Assembly (NCBI GenBank): GCA_900771045.1 | Contig: CAAGMM010000447.1 | Location: 1-17,753, forward strand | Length of the DNA stretch: 17,753 bases | Reading direction: 5' to 3' | DNA from: Bacteroidales bacterium | GTDB lineage: Bacteria > Bacteroidota > Bacteroidia > Bacteroidales > F082 | Shown: positions 6,182 through 13,267 of the stretch, one piece after another | Layout: each line of letters begins with the position of its first letter | Numbering within the stretch: position 1 is the first letter of the stretch | The notes under the pieces: model-generated | What the model saw: only the letters and a program-made list of their open reading frames with translations | Databases searched by the model: none | Told to the model about the DNA's origin: nothing | Made by a program: the position numbers and the translations under genes

Positions 6182-8599
6182 ATGAGCAACTTAAACGAAA
6201 ATAAGACCATTTTTCTGACGGATATGCCGACCGGTTCGCGCTGCATCATCATCAAGGTGAGCGGACACGGCGGACTGCGTCACAGGCTTATGGAGATGGG
6301 CTTCGTGCGCGGCGAAACCGTCACCGTGATAAAGAACGCGCCTCTGATGGACCCCGTCGAATATCAGATTATGCAGGCCCACGTGTCGCTGAGACGAAGC
6401 GAAGCCGGTAAAGTCGAAGTCGTGCCGATCGGCGAAAACATCAACGTTTACGGCGATTTCAACGGCATGATGGAAGACGACGTGTATGTCAACGACAGGA
6501 AAAAATCCGACGAAATCAAAGAGAAAAGCAACAATATCTCCGTCGCGCTTATCGGAAACCCCAACTGCGGCAAGACGTCGTTTTTCAACCACGCGACCGG
6601 CCTGCGCGAGAAAGTCGGCAACTACAGCGGCGTCACCGTCGATATGAAGGAGGGCATTTTTTATTACAACGGCTACACCATTCACCTCATCGACCTTCCC
6701 GGAACTTACTCCATCACGGAATACACGCCCGAAGAACGCTACGTCAGGGAGTTCATCACGAAAGGCGATTTCGACATCGTCCTCAACATCGTTGACGCCT
6801 CAAATTTGGAACGTAACCTCTTCCTTACCACGCAGCTCATCGATATGAACGTGCGCATCGTGATGGCACTGAATATGTACGACGAGCTGAAGGCCAAAAA
6901 CGACGAACTCGACTACAAGGCCCTCGGCGCGCTTCTCGGTATGCCCGTCGTCCCGACGACGGCATCAAAAGGCAGAGGGATTTCCGACGTCCTCCAGACT
7001 ATCATCGACGTCTATGAGGAACGGAAAAATCTTTCAAAGCATATTCACATCAACTACGGGAAAGACCTTGAAGACGCGATAGCCCCGATAAAGAAACTCA
7101 TCGAGGCCAACGACGACATCATCAATGTTTATCCGGCGCGTTACCTCGCCATAACGGCGTTGGAGGAAAACCAGCCGACCAAAAACGAACTCGAGAAACT
7201 GCACAACGGCGACGAGATCCTCAGCCTCGCCAAGGAGCTGCACGAAGGCATCGAACGCCATTACAACGAGGAAATGACGTCAATCTTCACCAACGCCAGA
7301 TACGCCTTTATCCGCGGCGCATTGAAAGAGACGTTCACCCAGAGCGAGAAGAAACGCAAATGGACGGCCTATAAAATAGACGATTTCCTGACTAACCGCT
7401 GGCTCGGCTTCCCAATTTTGATTCTCTTTCTCTACTTTATGTTTGAAATGACGTTCACGTTAGGCGCGTATCCGCAGAGATGGATTCATTCCGGCATCGA
7501 CCTTTTCGGCGGATGGGTCCGCGGCATCATGCCCGAGGGAATGCTCAACGACCTTCTCGTTGACGGCGTCATCAACGGTGTCGGCGGCGTGCTCGTCTTC
7601 CTGCCGAACATCATAATACTCTTTTTCTTCATCTCCATACTCGAAGACACCGGCTATATGGCGCGGGCGGCGTTCATCATGGACAAGATGATGCACAGAA
7701 TAGGGCTTCACGGCAAGTCGTTCATCCCGTTTATCATCGGTTTCGGCTGCTCGGTGCCGGCGATAATGGCCGCGAGGACGCTCGAAAACCGCAAAGACCG
7801 CATCGTCACCATCCTCGCGACGCCGTTTATGTCGTGTTCGGCACGACTGCCCGTCTATATTCTTTTCGTCGCTGTGTTTTTCACTCGTTATCAAGGACTT
7901 GTGCTTTTGAGCATTTACGCAATCGGCATTATTTTCGCTATTTTGACGGCTTTGTTGTTAAACAAGACGGCTTTCGGCGGGTTGTCGGAGCAGTTTGTGA
8001 TGGAACTTCCGCCGTATCGTGTCCCGACGGCGCGTAACATATTGATTCACATGTGGGACAAGAGCGTCCAATATCTGCAGAAGATGTCAACGGTGATTCT
8101 CGCCGCCTCGGTGATAATATGGGCTTTGGAATATTTTCCGCGCGGCGACGAAAATATCGACAGCACCGATGTCATCGCGCAGCAGGTTGAGCAGCGCGAA
8201 AACTCATACATCGGCAGGTTCGGGCATTTCATTGAGCCCGTGGTGCGTCCGTTGGGCTTCGACTGGCGTCTCGGTGTCAGCCTGACGACCGGCATAGTGG
8301 CGAAGGAAGTCGTCGTATCGACGATGGCCGTCCTCTTTCAGGCGGAAGACGGTGAAGGCGGGACGGGATTGGAACAAAAGCTGCAGACCCAGAAATGGAC
8401 GGGCGGGAGTCGTGTCGGGGAGCCGCTTTTCACGCCGCGCGTGGCGTATGGCTTTATGGTCTTCGTGCTGTTATGCACGCCGTGTGCCGCCTCGCTTGCC
8501 GCGATACGCCGCGAAGCCGGTGCGAAATACGCGTTTTTCTCGGTTTTCTACAGCACCGCGCTGGCCTGGCTTGTTTCGTTCCTGATATATCAAATCTGA
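6182..8599 (+). CDS. feoB: FeoA-FeoB fusion, ferrous iron transporter
   Basis: This 805-residue protein is an inner-membrane Fe(II) importer with FeoA fused to the front, as is usual in Bacteroidetes. The FeoA SH3-like domain is about 9-84 and a short charged linker is 95-118. The G domain (about 119-290) has G1 GNPNCGKT (125-132), G3 DLPG (171-174) and a G4-like NMYD (231-234). A cytosolic helical region (290-395) follows, then the membrane core from about 405 to 805. Gate and cysteine motifs are visible at GCSVPA (522-527), SCSARLP (551-557) and LLCTPC (763-768). The frame is open from TTG 6143, but ATG 6182 gives the natural MSNLNENKTIFLTDMP start. The FeoB-associated protein follows 12 bases later. 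Confidence 0.96.
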   Translation: MSNLNENKTIFLTDMPTGSRCIIIKVSGHGGLRHRLMEMGFVRGETVTVIKNAPLMDPVEYQIMQAHVSLRRSEAGKVEVVPIGENINVYGDFNGMMEDDVYVNDRKKSDEIKEKSNNISVALIGNPNCGKTSFFNHATGLREKVGNYSGVTVDMKEGIFYYNGYTIHLIDLPGTYSITEYTPEERYVREFITKGDFDIVLNIVDASNLERNLFLTTQLIDMNVRIVMALNMYDELKAKNDELDYKALGALLGMPVVPTTASKGRGISDVLQTIIDVYEERKNLSKHIHINYGKDLEDAIAPIKKLIEANDDIINVYPARYLAITALEENQPTKNELEKLHNGDEILSLAKELHEGIERHYNEEMTSIFTNARYAFIRGALKETFTQSEKKRKWTAYKIDDFLTNRWLGFPILILFLYFMFEMTFTLGAYPQRWIHSGIDLFGGWVRGIMPEGMLNDLLVDGVINGVGGVLVFLPNIIILFFFISILEDTGYMARAAFIMDKMMHRIGLHGKSFIPFIIGFGCSVPAIMAARTLENRKDRIVTILATPFMSCSARLPVYILFVAVFFTRYQGLVLLSIYAIGIIFAILTALLLNKTAFGGLSEQFVMELPPYRVPTARNILIHMWDKSVQYLQKMSTVILAASVIIWALEYFPRGDENIDSTDVIAQQVEQRENSYIGRFGHFIEPVVRPLGFDWRLGVSLTTGIVAKEVVVSTMAVLFQAEDGEGGTGLEQKLQTQKWTGGSRVGEPLFTPRVAYGFMVFVLLCTPCAASLAAIRREAGAKYAFFSVFYSTALAWLVSFLIYQI

Positions 8600-8611
8600 A
8601 AAACTTAGACT

Positions 8612-8755
8612 ATGCAGACAATCATCACATTCACAGTTGTTTTTGCTGCGGCGGCCTATTTCGTCGTTAAGTTGCGCAATGCATCCAAAAAAGGCTGTAA
8701 AAACCCGTGCGGGAAATGTTGTGGAAAGTGCCGTGGGTATGAGAAATCAGTCTGA
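8612..8755 (+). CDS. FeoB-associated Cys-rich membrane protein
   Basis: This 47-residue protein has one membrane helix (about residues 3-20, from IITFTVV) and a short basic tail with five cysteines: C29, C33, C36, C37 and C40, in the pattern GCKNPCGKCCGKC. This is the layout of the FeoB-associated Cys-rich membrane protein family (PF12669), which sits downstream of feoB in place of enterobacterial FeoC. ATG 8612 follows the feoB stop by 12 bases. The cysteines could bind iron or an Fe-S cluster near the transporter exit; that role is inferred from family context. The gene is easily missed because of its length. Confidence 0.85.
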   Translation: MQTIITFTVVFAAAAYFVVKLRNASKKGCKNPCGKCCGKCRGYEKSV

Positions 8756-8855
8756 CAAATTTTTCAAAATCACCGCGGGGCATAATGAAAGGAAGAAAAT
8801 AGTTGTGTTGTTCAGAAAAAAAATAAAAAAAACGTTAACATTATCTTTTTTTTAT
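8756..8855. other. AT-rich spacer between the feo operon and the EPS promoter
   Basis: About 100 bases hold poly-A stretches (8818-8832) and then a T-tract (8846-8853) just before the -7 element. The poly-A block could act as an UP-like upstream element. No terminator hairpin for feo is evident. Together with the promoter and leader that follow, this makes a 306-base stretch without a conventional gene. Confidence 0.4.
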
Positions 8856-8863
8856 TATATTTG
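8856..8863 (+). promoter_or_regulatory. -7 element of the exopolysaccharide operon promoter
   Basis: TATATTTG, followed by C, is a perfect TAnnTTTG(C) Bacteroidetes -7 element. It is preceded by an A/T-tract-rich region. The partial -33 candidate is TTAAC at about 8835. The predicted transcription start is around 8868-8872, leaving a leader of about 190 bases before the wza ATG. That is far longer than the leaders of the other genes here. Confidence 0.65.
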
Positions 8864-8869
8864 CAGTTC

Positions 8870-9061
8870 GTTTCGCGTGTGAAGTGAGAGATGATAATCT
8901 CTTCGGAAGGTTCGCAGCTGATGGCTTACGGGGCGTGAGCCGGCTGGTGTCCGGGTTGTTTTGCGGATGAGCCTGACGCGGAAACTGCACGGTGTTGTGT
9001 TTATCTTCCGTCGGCAGGAATTAGAGGTGTGTATTACCGTAAAAATAAATAAATTCAAAAT
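8870..9061 (+). ncRNA. Structured 5' leader RNA of the EPS operon
   Basis: The leader can form a nested set of helices. A closing stem pairs 8904-8911 with 9003-9010 (six Watson-Crick pairs in a row, then one G-T and one T-A). Inside it, hairpin A pairs 8923-8930 with 8934-8941 (GGCTTACG/CGTGAGCC, one wobble) on top of 8915-8918 with 8943-8946 (CAGC/GCTG). Hairpin B pairs 8951-8957 with parts of 8970-8981 (CCG/CGG and GGTT/AGCC). Upstream, 8887-8892 pairs perfectly with 8897-8902 (AGAGAT/ATCTCT, loop GATA). GAAG at 8881-8884 and CTTC at 8901-8904 offer a competing pairing. It is more GC-rich than the flanking spacer. I do not recognise an Rfam family. A regulatory leader (riboswitch-like, antitermination-type or protein-bound) is an inference. 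Confidence 0.5.
8891..8938 (+). CDS. Possible 15-codon leader peptide ORF
   Basis: ATG 8891 opens a frame of 15 codons (MIISSEGSQLMAYGA) closed by TGA 8936-8938, about 20 bases into the predicted transcript. A purine-rich GAAGTGAGAG precedes it, although Bacteroidetes depend little on such sites. The frame ends inside hairpin A of the leader, so a translating ribosome would disrupt that hairpin. Frames this short occur often by chance, so this is speculative. Confidence 0.2.
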   Translation: MIISSEGSQLMAYGA

Positions 9062-9844
9062 ATGAGGAATAGATTCATTTTACTGGCACTTGTAGCCTTG
9101 TTTTTATGCTCGTGCAAACCGGTGAAGCAGTATCCGTATTTTCAAGATTGGAGGGATGCCGTAGGAGATACCGTTTGTGAAGGTAGTGATTTGGTTTTCA
9201 AGAAGAAGGACAAATTCAAGTTAGTGGTGATATGTGACGACCCTGAACTCAGCAGGCCTTTTAACCTGAGGCCGGAATCGACGTTGTCGCACAATACGGT
9301 TGTTAATATGGCCAGCTATCTTTCTTACGACGTGGATTCTGAGGGGAATATAGAGATTCCCAAACTCGGGAAGATTCATGTTGAAGGAATGACGCGTGCA
9401 GAACTTATAGCTTTAGTGAAAGAAAAACTCATAAGCGAAGGTTTTATAAAGAATCCGTCCGTCTATGTCGAATATGTGGATATGAAGGTGACGCTGCTCG
9501 GAGAAATAAAGTCGGGGAATTACCTATTGACCAAAGACAGGACAACGGTACTCGAGGTCTTGGCAACGGCCGGCGACCTCGGAGGCCTCGCCCGCCGTCC
9601 TGACGTCCTCCTGATTCGTCAGGAAGACGGCGTCGAAAATTTCTATACACTGAACATGGACTCTATACAGGTATTGCAGAAGTCGCCGGCATATTATGTC
9701 CAACAAAACGACGTGATATATGTCCAGCCGACAAAACGCCAGGCGAGAAACACCGTCGTTAACGGCAATAACTTACTGAGTATCGCATTCTACGTGTCGT
9801 TGGCGTCATTGCTTATTTCATTGTTGACATACTTCAAATTATGA
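9062..9844 (+). CDS. wza: Polysaccharide export lipoprotein (Wza-like)
   Basis: This 260-residue protein begins with a lipoprotein signal peptide with lipobox L-C-S-C (cysteine 18). The polysaccharide export domain (PF02563-like) covers about 66-138, including DSEGNIEIPKLGKIHVEGMT (92-111) and NPSVYVEY (131-138). A SLBB domain covers about 143-222, with VTLLGEIKSGNYLL (143-156) and ENDVIYVQP-like QNDVIYVQP (215-223). A C-terminal hydrophobic segment (about 239-257) would be the outer-membrane helix of the Wza ring. The protein forms the outer-membrane conduit for capsule or EPS and works with Wzc, the next gene. It is the first gene of the operon after the long leader. The short size with a single SLBB domain is usual for Bacteroidetes. 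Confidence 0.92.
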   Translation: MRNRFILLALVALFLCSCKPVKQYPYFQDWRDAVGDTVCEGSDLVFKKKDKFKLVVICDDPELSRPFNLRPESTLSHNTVVNMASYLSYDVDSEGNIEIPKLGKIHVEGMTRAELIALVKEKLISEGFIKNPSVYVEYVDMKVTLLGEIKSGNYLLTKDRTTVLEVLATAGDLGGLARRPDVLLIRQEDGVENFYTLNMDSIQVLQKSPAYYVQQNDVIYVQPTKRQARNTVVNGNNLLSIAFYVSLASLLISLLTYFKL

Positions 9845-9901
9845 CATTGTTCTTATTTCTTCAGAGGTTTATGACATTCTTTTTTTTCAGAGATAAAATT
9901 T
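9841..9901 (+). repeat. Imperfect tandem direct repeat in the wza-wzc gap
   Basis: Two roughly 30-base copies lie head to tail (9841-9870 and 9871-9901). Each begins ATGACATT, continues through a T/C-rich run, and contains CAGAG. The first copy includes the wza stop codon. The second contains an eight-T run at 9880-9887. It looks like a local duplication that lengthened the wza-wzc spacer. Confidence 0.55.
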
Positions 9902-9908
9902 AACGGCT

Positions 9909-12494
9909 ATGGAAACGAACAACGCAAAAAACGAAGAGACTGGTTATAGGTTTGATTTTAAAGAGCTGCTTTTCAACTGTATCGGGAAATGGTACTGGTT
10001 TGTGATCTCTATATCACTCGCAATGGGAATAGCGTATTATAAAGTGCTTAGGACCATTCCCGTATATCAACGCACGGCCCAGATTCTGTTGAGGCCGAAT
10101 GAACAGGCGGTGTTCAAGGGGAATGACCTGGAAGGGGTCCTGAACAGCAGTATTATGTCGTACAGCAGCTACGGCGTCGTCAATGAGATGTCAGTGATAT
10201 CTTCAATGACTACCGTCAAAGAGGCAGTCAGTAGGCTGCATCTGAACGTGGAATACACGTATAAGGGACAATTCCACAAAGAGTACCTGTATGGCGGCAA
10301 CCTGCCGTTTATCGTTGAGTTCATCGATTTGTTAGATGAAGAGGAGGCCTCGTTTACATTGACGAGGACAGATGATGACAAGATAAAGCTCAGTAATATC
10401 CGTTTCGGCGGCACTTCTTACGGGACGATGAGTGTTTCCGGAAAGATTAACGACACTGTCAAAACTCCTTTCGGACGAATTTACGTCAAGAATAACGACT
10501 ACCATATCGGTTCCTCGCAGAATGCCATTAACGTCAACCATTATTCGCTGATGAAGACGACGAGGATGTTTATGGGGAGGATGAGCGTCGTCAAAGGAAC
10601 GGGAGACAGACGGTTGAATTCGGACGTGATCAATATCGTCGTGTCGGACCAGATTCCCCAAAGGGCTTCCAGCTTTATTTCCATGATTATCAACGTGTAT
10701 AACGAAAACTGGCTGAAAGACCGTAACCAAAAAGTCAGAAACACTTCCGTATTCATAAACGACAGACTGGTTATCCTGGAAGGGGATCTTGACACCGTTG
10801 ATACAAAAATGGCAACGTACCAAAGCGATTTGAGAATGCCGAATATTTCGGCCGCGACAGCAGTATCGGTAGGGAAAAACAATGCCCTGCAAGACAAGGT
10901 CCTGGCTTTGGAAGATACCAAACACATGCTGCTGTTTGTAAAAGACGATATAATCAATAGTGCCGGGAAAGAAAACCTTCTTCCAAACACTTCGTCAGAT
11001 GCCACCGACCGACTGATTCACGAATACAACGACCTCGTAATGAAACGCAACGACATCATTTTCCTCGGCGGCGAGAAAAACCCGTCAATTGATAATATCG
11101 ACTCGAAACTTGATTATTATGTGGAAGCAATCCTGGCGAGTATCGAAAGGGAAACCAAATCAATAGACGAGAAAATAGCCATCTGCAAACGCCAGGAGGT
11201 GATAACGGACAGCAAAGTGGCGGAAAGCCCTATGCTCACAAAGGAATATTCCGTTATGGGCCGCCAACAGAAAGTCAAGGAGGCACTGTACCTCTTCCTC
11301 TTACAGAAAAGGGAGGAAAACGAATTGTCGCAGGCTTTTACCGCATACAACACCAGAATTATCGATAATCCCTGGGGAAGCCCCTCCCCGATAAGCCCGC
11401 GCTCTACGAGGATAATGCTGATCGGTATGATGATAGGGTTCGTCATCCCGATAGGAATACTCTATGTCAGGCAAATATCGGTTACCACAATACGCGGGAG
11501 ACGTGATGTGGAAGATGTCCTGACCATACCGATTATAGGCGAAATACCGCAAAAATTCGGAAAAAAGAAAGGCGGCATATTCGACTTCCTGAAGAAAGGG
11601 AAGAAAAAATCCGGGAAGGATGATGATAAGAGCAGTAAGGATAAAAAAGATGATAAAGGCAGCCATTTCGGCATCGTCGTCAAGGAAGGCAGCCGAGATA
11701 TGATGAACGAGGCTTTCCGCGTGATGAGAACCAACATAGAGTTTATGTCTAACAAAAAAGACGGAGCGACAATAGCCATCATCACATCGTTTAACCCGGG
11801 AAGCGGAAAGACGTTTATCAGCCTTAATGTCGCTATGAGTCTCGCAGTAAAGGGAGAAAAGACTTTATTGATAGACGGAGACTTACGGCATGCCTCGGCA
11901 TCGAAATACTTCAAGTCGAGCAAGAAGGGACTCTCGAATTATCTTAACGGCCAGGTTGATGACGTCCACGAAGTGATAGTCCAAAGCCAGCAAAACGCCA
12001 ACTTGTGTGTTATACCGGTCGGCGTAGTCCCACCTAACCCGACGGAACTGCTTTTGAGCGACAAAATGGAAGAATTGGTGAAAAAGGTTAGTGACGAATA
12101 TTCCTTCGTGATTATCGACTGCCCACCGGTTGACATCGTCGCCGATACGCAGATTATAGAGAAACACGCCGACAAAACATTCTTCGTGGTGCGCGCCGGC
12201 CTGATGGAACGTGCGATGCTCCGAGACCTGCAGAAGCTGTACGATGACAACAAGTTTAAAAGTATGTCACTCGTTGTTAACGGAACGGACGTGGCAGGTA
12301 GTTACGGCTATCGCTACGGTTATCGTTACGGCTATCGCTATGGTTACCGTTACGGCTATCGTTACGGCTACCGCTATGGTTATCATAACCACTACTATGG
12401 CAATGGTTATTACGGCAACAGCTACTACAGCGACTATTATACCAAGGATGACGAAGACGAGGGCGAAAGCAACGAGACGAATAAGCAAGATTAG
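9909..12494 (+). CDS. wzc: Tyrosine-protein kinase/chain length regulator (Wzc, BY-kinase)
   Basis: This 861-residue inner-membrane protein has a co-polymerase domain and a cytoplasmic autokinase, and pairs with Wza to control polymer length and export. The first helix is about 31-48. The Wzz/GNVR periplasmic region with coiled-coil potential covers about 50-495, and the second helix about 502-520, preceded by the Pro-rich SPISPRS. A lysine/aspartate-rich linker follows at 552-585. The kinase has the oligomerisation motif E601-R604-R607 (ExxRxxR), Walker A PGSGKT (630-635), Walker A' LLIDGDLR (653-660) and Walker B FVIIDCPP (733-740). The tail from Y799 to Y844 carries 22 tyrosines, mostly as YGYR repeats, and ends in an acidic stretch. 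All catalytic motifs are present, so an active kinase is expected. Confidence 0.95.
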   Translation: METNNAKNEETGYRFDFKELLFNCIGKWYWFVISISLAMGIAYYKVLRTIPVYQRTAQILLRPNEQAVFKGNDLEGVLNSSIMSYSSYGVVNEMSVISSMTTVKEAVSRLHLNVEYTYKGQFHKEYLYGGNLPFIVEFIDLLDEEEASFTLTRTDDDKIKLSNIRFGGTSYGTMSVSGKINDTVKTPFGRIYVKNNDYHIGSSQNAINVNHYSLMKTTRMFMGRMSVVKGTGDRRLNSDVINIVVSDQIPQRASSFISMIINVYNENWLKDRNQKVRNTSVFINDRLVILEGDLDTVDTKMATYQSDLRMPNISAATAVSVGKNNALQDKVLALEDTKHMLLFVKDDIINSAGKENLLPNTSSDATDRLIHEYNDLVMKRNDIIFLGGEKNPSIDNIDSKLDYYVEAILASIERETKSIDEKIAICKRQEVITDSKVAESPMLTKEYSVMGRQQKVKEALYLFLLQKREENELSQAFTAYNTRIIDNPWGSPSPISPRSTRIMLIGMMIGFVIPIGILYVRQISVTTIRGRRDVEDVLTIPIIGEIPQKFGKKKGGIFDFLKKGKKKSGKDDDKSSKDKKDDKGSHFGIVVKEGSRDMMNEAFRVMRTNIEFMSNKKDGATIAIITSFNPGSGKTFISLNVAMSLAVKGEKTLLIDGDLRHASASKYFKSSKKGLSNYLNGQVDDVHEVIVQSQQNANLCVIPVGVVPPNPTELLLSDKMEELVKKVSDEYSFVIIDCPPVDIVADTQIIEKHADKTFFVVRAGLMERAMLRDLQKLYDDNKFKSMSLVVNGTDVAGSYGYRYGYRYGYRYGYRYGYRYGYRYGYHNHYYGNGYYGNSYYSDYYTKDDEDEGESNETNKQD
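12303..12386 (+). repeat. Seven 12-base units encoding YGYR/YGYH
   Basis: Six units encode Tyr-Gly-Tyr-Arg, and a seventh encodes Tyr-Gly-Tyr-His. Units 1 and 3 are identical (TACGGCTATCGC); the others differ almost only at third codon positions, with a hint of a 24-base super-period (ggc/ggt alternation). The repeat lies inside the tyrosine tail of wzc. The protein pattern is conserved while the DNA has drifted, which suggests selection on the peptide and not very recent slippage. Confidence 0.9.
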
Positions 12495-12528
12495 TCGCGG
12501 AATTTTCAACCTTTTTTAGTAAACTGCG

Positions 12529-13224
12529 ATGTGGCCCTTTACCGCTAAATTGGCGAAAACCGGTTTTTTGACCGGATTTACGGACTTCCATTGTCATCTT
12601 CTTCCCGGTGTCGATGACGGCATAAAGAAGATGAAAGACACACTTCTCATGCTCGGCTATTACGAAGAAGTGGGAATAAGGGAGGTTTGGTTTACGCCTC
12701 ACGTTATGGAGGACGTGCCAAACACGACTGAGGTTTTGAAGAACCGCTTTGAAGAAGTGAAAAACGAATATCAAGGCGGCCTGAAACTTCATCTCGCCGC
12801 CGAATATATGCTTGACAATGTGTTCGAAGAGCGTCTCGCCGCCAACGATTTGCTGTTACACGGAGACGCACAAGACCAAGTGCTTGTCGAGACATCGTAT
12901 TTCAGCGGGCCGATGGACCTTCACGACATCCTAAAACGCATAATGGCGACCGGCGTGTTCCCGCTTCTCGCTCATCCCGAACGATACGTCTATATGAATA
13001 ATGACGAATATAGGGAGTTGAGGGAAATGGGCGTGCGTTTCCAACTTAACATCCCCTCTATATGCGGTATGTATGGGGGTTATGTCTTTGAAAAGGCACG
13101 TTGGCTGCTCGAAAACGATATGTACGATATGATAGGCAGCGACACACACCGCACTTCGGCGCGAATGGGCGACTTCCTTATAAAACGGAAATTGGCGGAG
13201 AAAATGCTCGAATGCAGAAGTTGA
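12529..13224 (+). CDS. cpsB: PHP-family tyrosine-protein phosphatase (CpsB/YwqE type)
   Basis: This 231-residue protein is a metal-dependent phosphotyrosine phosphatase that removes phosphate from the Wzc tail, allowing the kinase to cycle during polysaccharide export. The PHP-domain metal ligands are visible: FTDFHCHLLPGVDDG (17-31) with H21 and H23, FTPHVM with H58, E92 in AAEY, LLAHPERY with H149, and GSDTHR with D205 and H207. It starts at ATG 12529, 34 bases after wzc. It is slightly shorter than the 240-255 residues common for the family, but no motif is missing. It replaces the low-molecular-weight phosphatase Wzb used by enterobacteria. Its position directly after the kinase supports the pairing. 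Confidence 0.92.
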   Translation: MWPFTAKLAKTGFLTGFTDFHCHLLPGVDDGIKKMKDTLLMLGYYEEVGIREVWFTPHVMEDVPNTTEVLKNRFEEVKNEYQGGLKLHLAAEYMLDNVFEERLAANDLLLHGDAQDQVLVETSYFSGPMDLHDILKRIMATGVFPLLAHPERYVYMNNDEYRELREMGVRFQLNIPSICGMYGGYVFEKARWLLENDMYDMIGSDTHRTSARMGDFLIKRKLAEKMLECRS

Positions 13225-13267
13225 GCCGCTCTTCAATCTGTCACAAAACGGAATAACTTATATTTTA

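Noticed and set aside
8637..8882. 81-codon open frame across the FeoB-associated gene and spacer
   Set aside because: It is out of frame with the Cys-rich protein, and its tail runs through the poly-A spacer and the promoter.
10332..10925. 197-codon open frame on the minus strand inside wzc
   Set aside because: It lies fully inside a well-supported kinase gene with clear motifs; the protein has no recognisable domain or start context and looks like an antisense shadow.
12303..12386. CRISPR-like array
   Set aside because: Units are 12 bases, contiguous and coding, with no spacers.
12211..12519. Repeat-rich open frames on both strands over the wzc tail (for example Val/Ala/Ile-rich on the minus strand)
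   Set aside because: They arise because the 12-base repeat keeps every frame open; the YGYR frame continues the kinase.
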